64,000 nucleotides of DNA from Ottelia alismoides. Taxonomy: Eukaryota > Streptophyta > Magnoliopsida > Alismatales > Hydrocharitaceae. The notes beneath the pieces are model-generated. The model did not search any database and was not told the origin of the DNA. It saw nothing but the letters and a program-made list of their open reading frames with translations. The position numbers were made by a program, and so were the translations under genes. This document shows, piece after piece, positions 34,931 to 47,495 of this stretch (position 1 is its first letter; each line of letters starts with the position of its first letter). Location: positions 728,501 to 792,500 of the forward strand of contig JAZKJV010000682.1 in the NCBI GenBank assembly GCA_037367405.1, read 5' to 3'.

Positions 34931-36947
34931 GTGGAAGGTTCAAATTCATTTATCTCCCAAAGTAGTAAAGATAAGGAAGCTGAATCGAGTAACAACTGCA
35001 TATGTTTAGAAATTACTATAGATCTTGTGGCAGATCCTGGATTGATATCTTCTTATGATCCTAATGATCGGGATCGTATCAGGAGAGCATACATTCAAAA
35101 AGGACCTTGTCAACCTCAAAGTCAAAATTTTCCACAAAGAATGATTAGAGATAAATTAAGACGATTTTCACCCAAGCCTGATTTATTGAGGAGAAACTTT
35201 TGTCACGATAGACTTTAGGAATTTGAAAAGAATGAGAAATTTAATGAGCATGTTGGTGGTCCAAACACTGCTCACAACAAATCAAAATAAAATTACGTTA
35301 GTTTGATGAATCAGAATCAAAGTATACATACTTTATTAGACAATCAGACTACGCAAATGAAAAATGATTATCGAGTTCGTCTGAATGCAATAGTAGATTG
35401 TGTTAGATTTCTTTCAATATAAGGTTTGGCTTTTAGAGGAAATGATGAGTGGAATATCTCTAGTAATCAAGGTAATTTCCTTGAATTATTAAAATTCCTT
35501 ATAGATCATAACTAGGAGAGTGGGGAAGTTTTATTGAAAATGCTCTGGAGAAACTAAAATTAGTTGCACCAGAAATCCAAAATGATGTTTTTAATGTGGA
35601 TGCGACCTTAGCAGTTGCTAAACATAATGTTCAAGTTGTATTGTTATTTAATACACTGTGTTTGTTGAATATTGTTGGAGCTTCTAAATATCGTGATGAC
35701 TTAAGAGAAAGTCATGCTCTTCAGATTGCTAAAGTTATTGAAATTGGTGAACTTTTAACTGGTAGAGATTTAAACTGACAAACAAGTATGTCATGTCCTG
35801 CTGATACTCGATGGGGATCATATTACATGTCTCTAACTAATTAGCATCACTTTGATGTATGCATTAATAGTAAATGTTATTGATGTTATTCTGCAAGATG
35901 TTCAAGTTGTGAACAAAGAACTAAAGCATTTTCTTTATTAGATTCCATACAATCATTTGATTTTACATTCAGTTGTTTTATGAATTCTTTTGGGACCATT
36001 ACAACGAAAGAGCAAGATATTGTAAACACCATGACTTTGGTTAAGATTTTTATACAAAGATTGCAATTTCTAAGTGACAGTGGACGAGACGCATTACCTC
36101 GAAAAGATAAGTTGCTTTTGTTGAAAGCAAAACATTGATGTTCCAAATATGGACAGACCTTGGATGGCTCATGTAAAGCCTCGACGTAGAACTCATAACA
36201 TGACTAATTTACACTATTATCAAATTGAAATATTATATGCAGCCATCGACTTACAACTTCAAGAACTGAATTGTCATTTTACAGAAAGGACAACTTTTTT
36301 GCTTTTGTGTGTAGCATGTCTTAATCCATTAGATTCATTTCCCTCCTTCAATAAAGAGAAGTTACTTCATTTTGTCACATTGTATAAAGATGATTTTTTA
36401 GATGTTGATATGGTGAAATTAGATAACAACTTGGAACATATTTTTTGGATTTGACATCTGATGAAGATTTTTCCAAGCTGAAAGGAATCTAGATCTTTCA
36501 ACTATTGGTTGAGAATAAAAAGGACACGACATATATATACTTTGGTTTGTAAGCTTACTAAATCAACGCTTATTTTACCAGTTGCAACTGATACAGTAGA
36601 AACAGCGTTCTCTGCAATGAAACCCAACAAAAATCACATTCGAAATAAGATGGGGGGATCATTGGTTGAATGCTAGTTTAGTTACTTATATTGAAAAAAG
36701 ATATGTTTATAAATGTTAGAAGTGAAGAAATTATTCGGTGATTTCAAAATATAAAATCTCATCGAGGACAACTCTGACAAAGTAATTTCAGAAAGAGCAT
36801 GATCTTTTTTATAATTTTAGAAAGAGTACAATCATATTTTTATCTGCATTGTAGATATAATATATGGCAGTTTCATTCTATCAGTTGTTAGTTAATTTCA
36901 TTACATTGATAAGTACGATGTTAAATACCATCTTGGATCCGTCCCTG
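34931..36947 (+). pseudogene. Dead hAT transposase (TTF-type zinc finger/MYM-like, with hAT dimerisation domain)
   Basis: Segments of a plant TTF-zinc-finger hAT protein are recognisable in order. 34931-35218 has ADPGLISSYDPNDRDRIRRAY and GPCQPQSQNFP. 35260-35520 has HVGGPNTAHNK, RLNAIVDCVRFL and QGNFLELLKFL. 35596-35775 has AVAKHNVQVV and VGASKYRDDLRE. 36149-36454 has THNMTNLHYYQIEILYAAID, LQELNCHF and LLLCVACLNP. Near 36570-36700 is the dimerisation block LILPVAT..VE.AFSAM. Frames change repeatedly, stops interrupt it, and the part between about 35530 and 35590 is deleted where the catalytic core should be. The right end at 36931-36947, TCTTGGATCCGTCCCTG, looks like the terminal inverted repeat. 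It cannot make an active transposase. Confidence 0.88.
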
Positions 36948-37490
36948 CACACGTGGGAGCACAGCTAATAAATGGTAACAACAAAGATTGGATCATATGA
37001 CACGATCTAGGGTGATAGGCTCGACCATTTTATTCTATTCGCAACATTTGTTTTCAAGGAAGAGAGAGGGTGAAGTGCTGAGACGTGAGCGTACGTACAT
37101 TAGATTTATCCACGTATTTATACGTACTAGTTAATGGTCAAACCAAGTACCAACAAAAAATACAAACACGGGTGGGATATAAAGATTCCCAAGGGGATAC
37201 GTTATGGGCTTCTCTGTCCCGACCCTTCGTCTGAGTTGGTGACGCCGACGTGGGCTTTTTTTATATCCCTATATATTCCAATTTAATAATCTCTAATCCA
37301 ATCTATAATTTATTTGAGGGTAAATGTGGCGATTATCTTATGCTCGATGGATTATGGTACCAACCAACGTGAGCTCTGTCTTTTGATTAACAGCATCACG
37401 CAGCTGGAATTCTGCTGGATCAGTTAGCTAGCTGTGACACTGCAGCAAAAACACGGTTAACCGATCTTTAAGAAAATCGGCTCCAGGCTA

Positions 37491-37688
37491 GTATCGTGGT
37501 AGCGCGGATCGTCTGCTGTGGGCAGCAACGGCTGTGGCATAGGGGATCCGTCGGATGGGAAATGGACGGACCTGATAAGAGGCCCACTATCCTCGACCAC
37601 CTATCCGGGATAGTCCATTCCCCATCCGACGATCTCCTGCGCTACAGCAGAGGTCGTCTACAGCAGACGATCCAGCCACGTATCGTGG
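37491..37688. mobile_element. Fold-back Mutator-like MITE, 180 bp, with 9-bp target duplication
   Basis: GTATCGTGG is duplicated at 37491-37499 and 37680-37688. The element (37500-37679) is a near-perfect palindrome: GGATCGTCTGCTGTGGGCAG on the left against GGATCGTCTGCTGTAGACGA from the right, and GTCGGATGGGAAATGGAC against GTCGGATGGGGAATGGAC. The 9-bp duplication points to the Mutator superfamily. Its GC-rich body stands out from the AT-rich spacer. Confidence 0.85.
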
Positions 37689-38118
37689 ACCCACCGAGCT
37701 GCGTCACTGCGAGCGGAGCACGTCTCGCTGCTCGCTAGTTTAGCACGTGATTAGTCGTGAAACTCCCGTGCCCCTCTAGGAAACTCGTGCATATGGACGT
37801 GCTTTGTGTGTTATTGTATCACTCAAGTACTGGATGAATACGTGCATGCCTACCAAGCTCAAGGAAAAAAACATTATGTAGTGTTACAAAAATGGTCACG
37901 TAACAACGGAAGGACACCATTGTGAACTTTGTAAAGAGTAAATAAAGAGGCGCACGTATAATTATAATAAAGTTAAGAGCATAAATGTTACACGTATAAT
38001 TATAATAAAGTTAAGAGCATAAATGTTACTGAAAAAATTGGAACTTATATCTCCAACCTTTCTTGTAACTTCACTCGAATTCTCCCATATGTTGTTTCTT
38101 TTTCCTCCTCAACAAGTA
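37689..38118. other. Unassigned spacer with a short duplication
   Basis: CACGTATAATTATAATAAAG is present at 37953 and again at 37991, a tandem duplication of 38 bp period. No gene seen. Confidence 0.5.
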
Positions 38119-38369
38119 TTAGGGGATGTTCGGTTCGGGAATAAGTAGAAATAAGAAGAATAAAGCTCTATTATTTGTTCAACTGGAAAGATACGAATAA
38201 GGAGAATAAGATAGAATAAAGTTATGTAAAGTAGGATAAAGATAATAATAAAAGTGGAATAGAGGGAAATAATGAGATGTGGATGGGAATACCCATACTC
38301 TTGGAACCCCATCAAGACGGAAATCGACCCCTTATTCCAGTGTTTATCCTACAAACGAACATGGCCTTA
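38119..38369. mobile_element. Tourist-like MITE, 245 bp
   Basis: TTA flanks both ends (38119-38121 and 38367-38369). The element begins GGGGATGTTCGGTTCGGGAA, and the reverse complement of its right end begins GGCCATGTTCGTTTGTAGGA. Many AATAAG/GGATAA motifs fill the interior. It belongs to a different Tourist family from the triplet at 13217-14353. Confidence 0.83.
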
Positions 38370-39136
38370 AAGTAAATATCCAGTGTAGCATTTCTAGTAT
38401 GCATTCAATATGATAGTCACATTTATCATGCGATAAACTTAAAGTGAATATAGTTGATCGTTGTGTTGAAATAAAAAAGCACCACCAACTTCCTTATTTT
38501 GTTGAAATTTCTTAAGTAAGCAGTTAATTTATTTAAGGTTTTAGATTTTTCTTGAGAACATGAGTCTCTCAATCTTTAGAGTTTTCTTAAAGAGGATTCA
38601 ACTCTAAGATTCTAGAATTTTCCTTGGTGCACTTAGTACCAATTTTATAGAGTATTCCGTACTTTTCAAAGCAATTATATACATACCTTGGTTTCATTGT
38701 GTGGAGGCATCAAATCAAGGAAACAAGCAAATGAAAACGAGGGATAAAGTGAATGGAGCCACCGAGCAAGTGAGCACGAGAGAAGATTGAGTGTTATGTT
38801 GTTGTGTCAAGCGAGTGCTAGTCTTGATAGAGAGTTGAGTGGTTGTTGTATTAAGTAGTATATTTGTAGTTTATTTGAAGTAGCAATATACAAGATAGCA
38901 TCTTTATTTGAGTCAAGAATTCTACACGCTGTGTGGTAGAAGTTTACTAAAATATAACATGACTAAGCATACAATTGATTTCAGTATAACAAAATCATTT
39001 ATATCTCGATGTGTGTTTTCAGAGATTGTCGAGATAGGACATATCAATTGTATCCCTATGTTTTTAGAGAATGTCGAGATAGGATGTATGAAACTTGATG
39101 TTTGTATAAACATCCAGATGGGTCGAACTCATCGAG
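38370..39136. other. Unassigned AT-rich spacer
   Basis: No gene. A short diverged duplication around GAGATTGTCGAGATAGGA (39022) and GAGAATGTCGAGATAGGA (39067) is visible. The missing left part of the first LTR of the following retrotransposon would be expected here but is absent. Confidence 0.4.
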
Positions 39137-41222
39137 ATCTACAACTTTCATGTGTTTGACTTTTTTGTGATTTGATTTCCTTTTATTTCTTTTTTATTTT
39201 CTCTTATTTTCGCTTTTGAATAATCCCATTGGAGCACATGGCACTCTATGGAACTGTCACGCGGCCTGGCTATTCACCCGTCGCGCGCCCACTTCTCCGT
39301 CGTTCATCTCTGCCTTATGGAGTCCATCCTGGTCGTCCTTTGCACCTCGCTCTCAGCCCTTAGATCAGACACCCTTATCTGATCTTGGGTGCCCAATCTC
39401 CACCCCCATTTGGACTGCTGGATCGCAAGATCCAATGACCCTTGACCATTGTCACCCTATGGTAATCGCCCTTGCATTCTCCTCATCCATTCTTTGCCCC
39501 ATTTGCTGCAACCACCTCAGCCACTCTCTCTCCACTATCTTCCGCCTTCCTCTCGTAGACCTATCACTCGACCTACTCACCTGGCCATTAATGACCAACA
39601 ACCTCATCCCTAGGAGAAGGATGACAGTTGCTTTTCACCTCCACCATCACATGTAACCGTCACCCCCATCTTCAAATACATCACCTCCGCCTTGCTTTCT
39701 TGTCGTCCACCATCACACAGAGCTCCTCCAAGCTCCCCTTCCCCTCCATGTGAAAGGGGAGGTTGAATCAAAGGACAATAATGGTGGTTGCCTCCTGGTG
39801 AGACCCTTTCCCGGCTGGCCAAGCCAGTTGCCTCCGATAGCCGTTTAAGCTCTCTAGCATGGCTGACCAGAGGAAGCGATGACTGGAGCTCGGTCCAAGC
39901 CACACAACCATCTCTAGCAATCTCTTCAGATCATTCGCTCATTGTTCGGAAGCCTCAGAGGGGCTCCGTTATAGAGCTCCTCCTCCAGCGACTCTTCACC
40001 GCCCACCTCTGCCAGCCTTTGCTAGGTCCTCCTCGACCCCACCAGCTCCTTTATATGGCCTTCAGGAAGCAACGTCAACCTTCAGGACGCATAATAGAGT
40101 AAGGAGGAGGAGGACGACCCTCTTCGGAGACCCATTTACACCTCCAATTGCGGAGGAGAAGGTGGTGAACCTTGAGAAGCAATTACCATCCAATCGTGTG
40201 ATCCGACGACCCTCGGTCCTCCCACGGCTCGCACACGTTCTTCTCGGCTCAATGGTACTGAGCCCCCTTCGAGGCACCTCAGGTCACCACGTGGCCTGAG
40301 GCACCTACAACCGACCTGACCTCGCCCCGAGCCTAGCCCACGACGTGCCTGGCACGTGCAGGCAAGGTAATTTACAGTTCACCCCCCCTTCCAAATTTGC
40401 AAATTAGTCCTTCCCATCTGTCTATGCCTCACATGTCGTGCCTTGAAAAATTACAAAAGGTCCCTGATAGATTTTACAAATTACGTAGATGCCTTTACGA
40501 GGACTAGATTGCATTATTTTTCTATTTATTTCTCTATTTTTCTTGCATTTATACCTTTGAACTATACTGCTAATATCTTGAGCATCTGAACTCCCATTTG
40601 AATGATTTTATTTTGATTTTGTTGCTAATTTTATCCTCTACATGATGGTATTATTTATTCACTTATTTGACGCTTTGTCTAGTAAGCTAAATTCTAAACC
40701 TTACATGTCTCATTTGCTCTATAATTAAATGTCATTAAATGAAGTTTGACATATTTTTATGCATCAAATGTTACTAAAATTGGGCATGTTCTTATTTCTC
40801 AATTAATTGAATATTTTGGGGTATATTTTTTTCTCACATCATCTGTTTGTATTGCATGGTATTAAGTTGCATGTTGCATCCTATTTAATTTGCATGAAAT
40901 AAAAAAATGCATGACATTCTTTACTCGATATGTAGCATGCATTATTTTTGCATTATCTTTGTATCATTGTCTTCATATTGTGCATTTCATTTTATGCATT
41001 TGTCTACCTAGATACTCAAGTTTCGAAATTATCACTCGATTTTAACATTAACCTCTAGTTCATCTTCAATGAGACTTGCATTCCTCTGTTCGGCCTTGGT
41101 ATGCTTGCCAAGCAAAATTTTTGCCACATATTCAAACGCGTAGTATCTCTGCATAGATCCATTTTTAGCTCATGTGCTACGATAATACGATGATATTAAA
41201 GAGGAAATTTTCGGGTTTATCA
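39137..41222 (+). mobile_element. 5' LTR (left-truncated) of a Ty3/gypsy Tat/Ogre-like element
   Basis: Homologous along its whole length to 45385-47495, by eye around 80% identical. It ends TTTATCA at 41222, exactly like the right LTR. It lacks the first 340 or so bases present in the right LTR, so the left end was lost. Open frames in it (e.g. 39216-39656) are not conserved in the other copy. Confidence 0.8.
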
Positions 41223-44200
41223 GATGGCATCGTTATTGGGGACATGGCTCATCCTCGTTGATTTCTTGAATTTTAATGTATTATCTTTTATTTGATAATT
41301 TTCAACACTTAGGTCTCTTTGTTGTGTTTAATTTGTCATTACCTTTTGTTGTTAATTAGATTTCTTGAGTCGATATCAAATGGATCTATTTTGTGGCAGG
41401 GCCCGTGAAAAGGGAGGATGCTCGATCCACATGGAGATGAGAGTTGGGAGCTCCAACTGCGAGGAACCACAGAAGAAACCCCGAAGAGGTCAAGGTTTAA
41501 TTAGCTATTTGCACATTTCATTTTTTTGTATATTATTGTAATATCTGCATTCCAAGCGCTCCTCATTGGAGGGCTCGCATGTATATATGGACTTGGACAT
41601 TTTTTGTGGTGTGTGGAGCTTATTTCACCCCAATCCGGGTGGGGCTTCACTTGAGTGTTCGAACTTAAGGTTAAGCACACGACTCTCTGAGTTTATTTCA
41701 ATATATATCACACGTGCTTGATCATAGGTTAGGACATAATAATAAGAATCAAAGGAGTTCATTTCATCTTCTTTGATTCATTGAGATGCATGTAAAGATC
41801 AATTGACTTAGACAAACTTAACTCAAATCTTCCCACCAATAGTATCATGTTTAGGTGTGATTCGTTCGACTTGCATGCATGTATTGTAAATTTTAAATAT
41901 TGTGTTGCACGTGCATGGAGAATGCATGAGGCAATGTAAGATTTTTCTCTCAAGCATGCATCATGGTTTTCTCGTATGCATCGGCTTTTCGTTGATCTCC
42001 CCTTTGATTTATCACTTAGGATATAAAACAAAATCGAGAATGACAATTAGATGATGGATGCTTGATTTACACTCGCATTAATCGGTGATAAGTTAAAGTA
42101 TAAAATTGGCACTGTTAATGCAAGTCAACAAAAAAATAAAATGGAGTAAAAATATCACCTGTTATAATGGGAGAGTAATACCTGCATTGTATAAAGGAAT
42201 TGATTTCATGTTGAGAGGTGAGGACGTATCGCTAGGATAGTTTCCAAAACCTATCATTAAGCCTTACAGAAAATGGATTCTAATCTTGGATGATCACCAA
42301 TAAAATTGACGAGATAAATGACAACATATGTTCATCTTCGCATGTAAAGTTGGTGAAATAAGGTGTTTTTGCTTTCTTGGTTGAGCTTGATTGTGTATTT
42401 CACCCAACCCTCGACAACCCTAATTGTCCATCTTCATCTCCATAGATTTAATCATCAACAGAGATTCAACCATTTTGTAGGTCCATTACACTATAACTCC
42501 ACCATGGCTCCCCACCCTCAGTTCCTAATCCAAATACTCAGGCTACTCTTCAGCCTAAGTATAGGGGGAACCATGTACTTATATGATTGCTCACCTCGAG
42601 CACCTCCATCCTCATTGCATATCACTATCCTTAGGCTTTTTCCAGCCTACGTATAGGGGGTGGGGACTTGAGTCCCTATCACCTTCTCTTATCCACTCAT
42701 TTGATTCCTCCCTCTTCTTATACGTAGGTTATTTTTAACCTAAGTAAGGGGATGTCCCTAGTCAGTTCATGTATGCTCTTCGATATTTTAGCATGAGTTA
42801 TGGCTTCATATCACTTTTTTATGTGATGACATAGCAAAAGTTAAGTATAGGGGTTGTGCTGCATATATTTTATATATACTTTAGCCATAGCTCATATTTT
42901 AAAAACTTTTGAACTTTTTGGGGCTAGTGTATATTATTTTATGAGCTGATCTTCGTACAAATATTTTGTAAAATGATTGAATTTTTTTCTAATTTTGTGA
43001 CAATATTTTGAAAATTATTTGACAGTGGTTGAAAAATGGAATTTGACTAATTTTGAAAATCATTTGAAAAATATTTTGAAAATTTTTATATTATATGGCA
43101 TAATTTGGAAAATATTTTCGAAATATTCTTTCAAAATGAGGGGTTAAAATGAGACTAGTTTGCATTTTTCTAACCTTATTCAAAATCCATAAAAATTAAA
43201 AAATTAAAAAAAATTCTTTATGTGGCAATTCTGACTATCGAGCTTAAAAATGATTAGTTATTTTAATTTAAGAAACTACGATCTCCCTTAGCAGAGTGGG
43301 TGATTAGAAGAGAATGTGTATGGCAATGTCTTAAAGTAATTGTGGTAGCCATCTGACGGTCCATACTCACACCTATATTGGTTGCAAGTAGCTGCAACTT
43401 GTCATATGAGCACATGCCAGACATTATTTCTCTAAAGAAGCAAAAAAATCCATAAAAATTGCAAAAATAAAAAAATCACAAAAAGATCATTAACTCTGGA
43501 GTTGGTGTATCTCTGATACATTCATTCTCGCTCAAGCCTTAGGGATTCAAGAACATTTGGTTTTTGAGGTCTTAAGAGTTTGAGTTAACTAGTTTTAATC
43601 ATTAGGGTTTGGGACTTAATAATCCATACTTTCCTAGTTTGAAAGATATGAGTGCTATATTGCACTCTTAATCTCTACCTTTTAAGAATGATTAACACAT
43701 CACTTTCACTACTATATGAATGATGAGACGAGTTGAGATTTCACTTGAGGAACTAAGATAGGAGATTCGTAAAAATAAAAAAATCACAAAAAGATCATTA
43801 ACTCTGGAGTTGGTGTATCTCCGATACATTCATTCTCGCTCAAGCCTTAGGGATTCGAGAACACTTGGTTTTTGAGGTCTTAAGAGTTTGAGTTAACTAG
43901 CTTTAATCATTAGGGTTTGGGACTTAGTAATCCACACTTTCCTAGTTTGAAAGATATGACTGCTATATTGCACTCTTAATCTCTACCTTTTAAGAATGAT
44001 TAACACGTCACTTTCACAACTATATGAATGATGAGACGAGTTGAGATTTCACTTGAGGAACTAAGATAGGAGATTTGAGTTTATACATGATTTAATGATG
44101 CTCGAAGGATGGGATAAAGTCGATGAAGTCTTTATGAAACTTGAGTGTCAGCAAGGCCTAGCCAGTATGTGAACAAGTTCTCATGTTATCTTTTGATAAT

Positions 44201-45048
44201 GACCTATATGTCAGGGTGTAATGAAACTAAATAAATTGTTCGTCTGTGTGCACCAACTTGGTAAAAGCAATGGAGCTAGCTTCAAAAGAAAAGAAAAGAA
44301 ATGTGAATGGAGAAAAGCTCTCTGTACAAAGTCAATTTCAAAGAGCTTCCACCAAGGCGAGCGCTCACAACCATTGCAAAGTGTCCACTTGGGCCAAACC
44401 TGTTAGGATTAGGAGTAAGGTTAGCGTCCAAAAAAAAACTCTTCATCGTATATTGATACAAGTCTGAATGTCGAGGGTATCTTAGAAGTCAAAAGAGACA
44501 CACTCCGGTGTCAGGAAAATAAATGTAGACGACTCCAAGCTTTTTTTATGGACACATTGATCATCAAAAAAATACATGTGTTGCGCAATAAGGCACTCGA
44601 GAGGGTCTTTGTTCCTTTGTGAGTGATATAAGAAATTACACAATCATATGCCTTCTATCAACCGGCCTTCCATCTACATTTTCATGATTGGCAAACTATA
44701 AAGAAGGTTGATTGAATGCAATAAATGACTTATTCCCTAGTTTTGGGATTATATTTTGAGAAGAGTCTCTTTGACTAGGACCTTGGGTGACATCTCGGAT
44801 CGACTCTCATAATTGCAGTACACTAAATATCATATCCCTATATTACATCTACGTACAGAGGGTATGATAATTAGAGAAGTTAGATTCCTTTTGACTATGG
44901 CTTGGTTGAGCCGATAATTTTAGGATCACTCAAATTAAGGGTTCTTGATGAATAAAGCCTTGAAAATTCACATGCACTTACAGGGATTAATCTGGCTCTT
45001 TCATTCTTTAAAAATGATGGAGGACGAGCATGCTTTAAGTATAGGGGG
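41223..45048 (+). mobile_element. Non-coding internal region of the Tat/Ogre-like element
   Basis: Directly after the LTR, TGGCATCGTTATTGGGGA at 41225 resembles the TGGCGCCGTTGCCGGGGA primer-binding site of Tat/Ogre elements, with changes of the CpG-decay type. The 3.8 kb interior has no gag or pol frame, so the element was non-autonomous. Short AAGTATAGGGG motifs recur near 42560, 42650 and 42845, and the last one (AGTATAGGGGG, 45039-45048) serves as polypurine tract beside the right LTR. Confidence 0.75.
43460..44075. repeat. 308-bp tandem duplication inside the retrotransposon
   Basis: GATCATTAACTCTGGAGTTG begins at 43485 and again at 43793. The two copies (about 43460-43767 and 43768-44075) differ at only a handful of positions, much less than the two LTRs differ, so the duplication is younger than the insertion. 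Confidence 0.88.
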
Positions 45049-47495
45049 TGATGAATTTATGATTTATCATCATTATATTCATTTATTATCCTCCTAGCTT
45101 AGACAAAGCAATAAAATTCATCAATAACTCTCTTTAATTAACAATTAACACCAAATTTAGAATTAAACCTAATTATTGTATAAAATTAACTTCTCTTTAT
45201 TTTATTTATTTATTCTTATTAAAAATCTAAAAGATTAGATTAATTATTATTTATATTTATTTTGGTATTAAAAAATAAAAAAATAAAAAATGGGGAAAGA
45301 ATTAAAAAACAAATGTTTTAATCCACTAAAATGCTTCCAAAATTTTTACTTATTTTATTTATTTTGGCTTTTAATCAACATAAAACTTTACAACTTTCAT
45401 GTTTTGACTTTTTTTTATTTGATTTCCTCTTAGTTCTTTTTGATTTTTCCCTTATGTTCGCTTTTTGAATAATCTCATTAGGCCACGTAGCACTCTCTGG
45501 AGCCGCCACATGTCTTCACCTGTCACACGCCCACTTCTCCTTCGTCCATCTTCGCCTTATGGAGTCCATCGTGGCCGCCCCTTCATGCCTTTTTCTCAGT
45601 CCTTAGATCAGAGCCCCTGATCTCATCTTGGGCGTCTAACCTCCGCCCCATCTGGACCATTGGAGCACAAGATCCAATGGCCTTTGGCCATCGTCAACCT
45701 TTGGTAACCGCCCTTCCATTCTCCTCACACATCCTTTGCCCATTTATTGTAGCCACCTTAGCTACTCTCTCCACAATCTTTTGCCTTCCTCTCGTAGCCC
45801 TATCACTTGTCCTACTCGCCCGGCCATCAATGATCGTCGACCTAAACCCTAGGGCCAAGAACGATGGTTATATTTCACCCCCACCATTACCTGTAACCAT
45901 CACCCCCAACTTCAAATACACCACCTCTGCACTGCTTCCCTGTCATCCACCACCTTTACACAGAGCTCCACCAAGTCCTTCTTCCCCTCTCTGTGACATG
46001 GGGAGGTGGATTCGAATGACCATAGAGGTGGTTGCCTCCTGGTGAGACCCTTGGCTGGTCAGCCAAGCTGTGATGCCTCTAGTAGCCATTTAAGCTCTCT
46101 GGCATGGTTGACCAGATGGAGCGATGATCAAAGCTCATACCAGAGCTCCACCCAAGCCATATGACCATCTACAATGATCTCTTCAAATCCAAGTATTCGC
46201 TCAATGGTCGGAAGCCCTCGAAGGAGCTCCAATATAGAGCTCCTCCTCCGATGAGTCTTCACCGCCCCACTCTGCCAGCCCTCGTCAAGTCTTCCTTTGC
46301 TCACCACTCCTTCGTGTGACCTTCAAGAAGCTCAGTCGACCGCCAGGCTACGTATTTGAGCAAGGAGGAGGAGGACGCCCCTTGTCGAAGACTCATTTGC
46401 GTTGCCAGTCGTGGAGGAGGAGGGGGTGGTGAACCTCGATAAGCAGTTACCGTCTGATCGCAGGATTAGATGACCCTCGATCCTTCTACGGCTCGTACCA
46501 GTTTTTTTAGGCTCGGTGGGATCGAGCCACCTCCGAGGCACCTTGAGTTGCCATGTGGCCCGAGGCACCTATAGCCGACCCGACCTCACCTTAAGCCTAT
46601 CCCACGTAGGTCCCTAGCAAGTGCATGATGGGTAATTTGCACTTCACTCCCTACTCTTTCTAGTTTTGTAAATTAGTCATTCCCATGCATGCGTCTCACG
46701 TGTCGTGTATGAGAAAATTAAAAAAGAGCTTCGTTGGATTTTGCAAATTACATAAATGCACTATGAGAAGTAGTTTGCATTAGTTATCTAATTATTTCTA
46801 TATTTTTCTTGCATTTATGTGTCTGTACTATATTGCTAATATCTTGAACATCCGAACTCCAATTTGAATGATTTCATTTTTCATTTTGTTGCTAATTTCA
46901 TCCTTTACATGATGGCATTATGTATGAGCTGATTTGATACTTTATCCAGTAGGCTAAGTTCTAAACATTTAATGTGTCATTTGCTCTGTAACTAATGCAA
47001 TTAGTTGAAATCTAACATAGTTTTATGCATCAAATGTTACTAAAACTGGACATGTTCTTATTGCTCGGTTAATTGATTAATTTAGGGTATATTTTTGCTC
47101 ACGTCATCTATCTGCATTGTATGTCATTAAGTTTCATGTTGCATCCCATTTAGTTTGCATAAAATTAAAATAAAAAATGCATGATGTTCTTTCCTCTATT
47201 TGTAGCATGCACCATTTTTGCATCATCTTTTGTATCATTATCTTGCATATTATGCATTTCATTTTGTGCATATGTTTGCCTGGAGATATAGTTTCGGAAA
47301 ATTAATCTCTCAATTTAAACATTGACCTCTGATTCATCTTCGAGGAGCTCGTGTCCCTATGTTCGAGGTGGTATGTCTGCCAAGCAAAATTTTTGCCGCA
47401 TATTCAAACGTGTGGTATCTTTACATAGGTCCATTTCACATCCTATGCTATGGTAATACGATGACATTAAAGAAGTATTTTTTTTGGGTTTATCA
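45049..47495 (+). mobile_element. 3' LTR of the Tat/Ogre-like element (2447 bp)
   Basis: Begins TGATGAATTTATG right after the polypurine tract and ends GGGTTTATCA, giving the TGAT..ATCA inverted ends expected for an LTR. The following bases are TGCAC; a target duplication cannot be tested because the left end is lost. It carries no conserved reading frame. Confidence 0.82.

Noticed and set aside
39216..40277. Open frames of 70-146 codons on both strands
   Set aside because: They fall in the left LTR and are not conserved in the right LTR.
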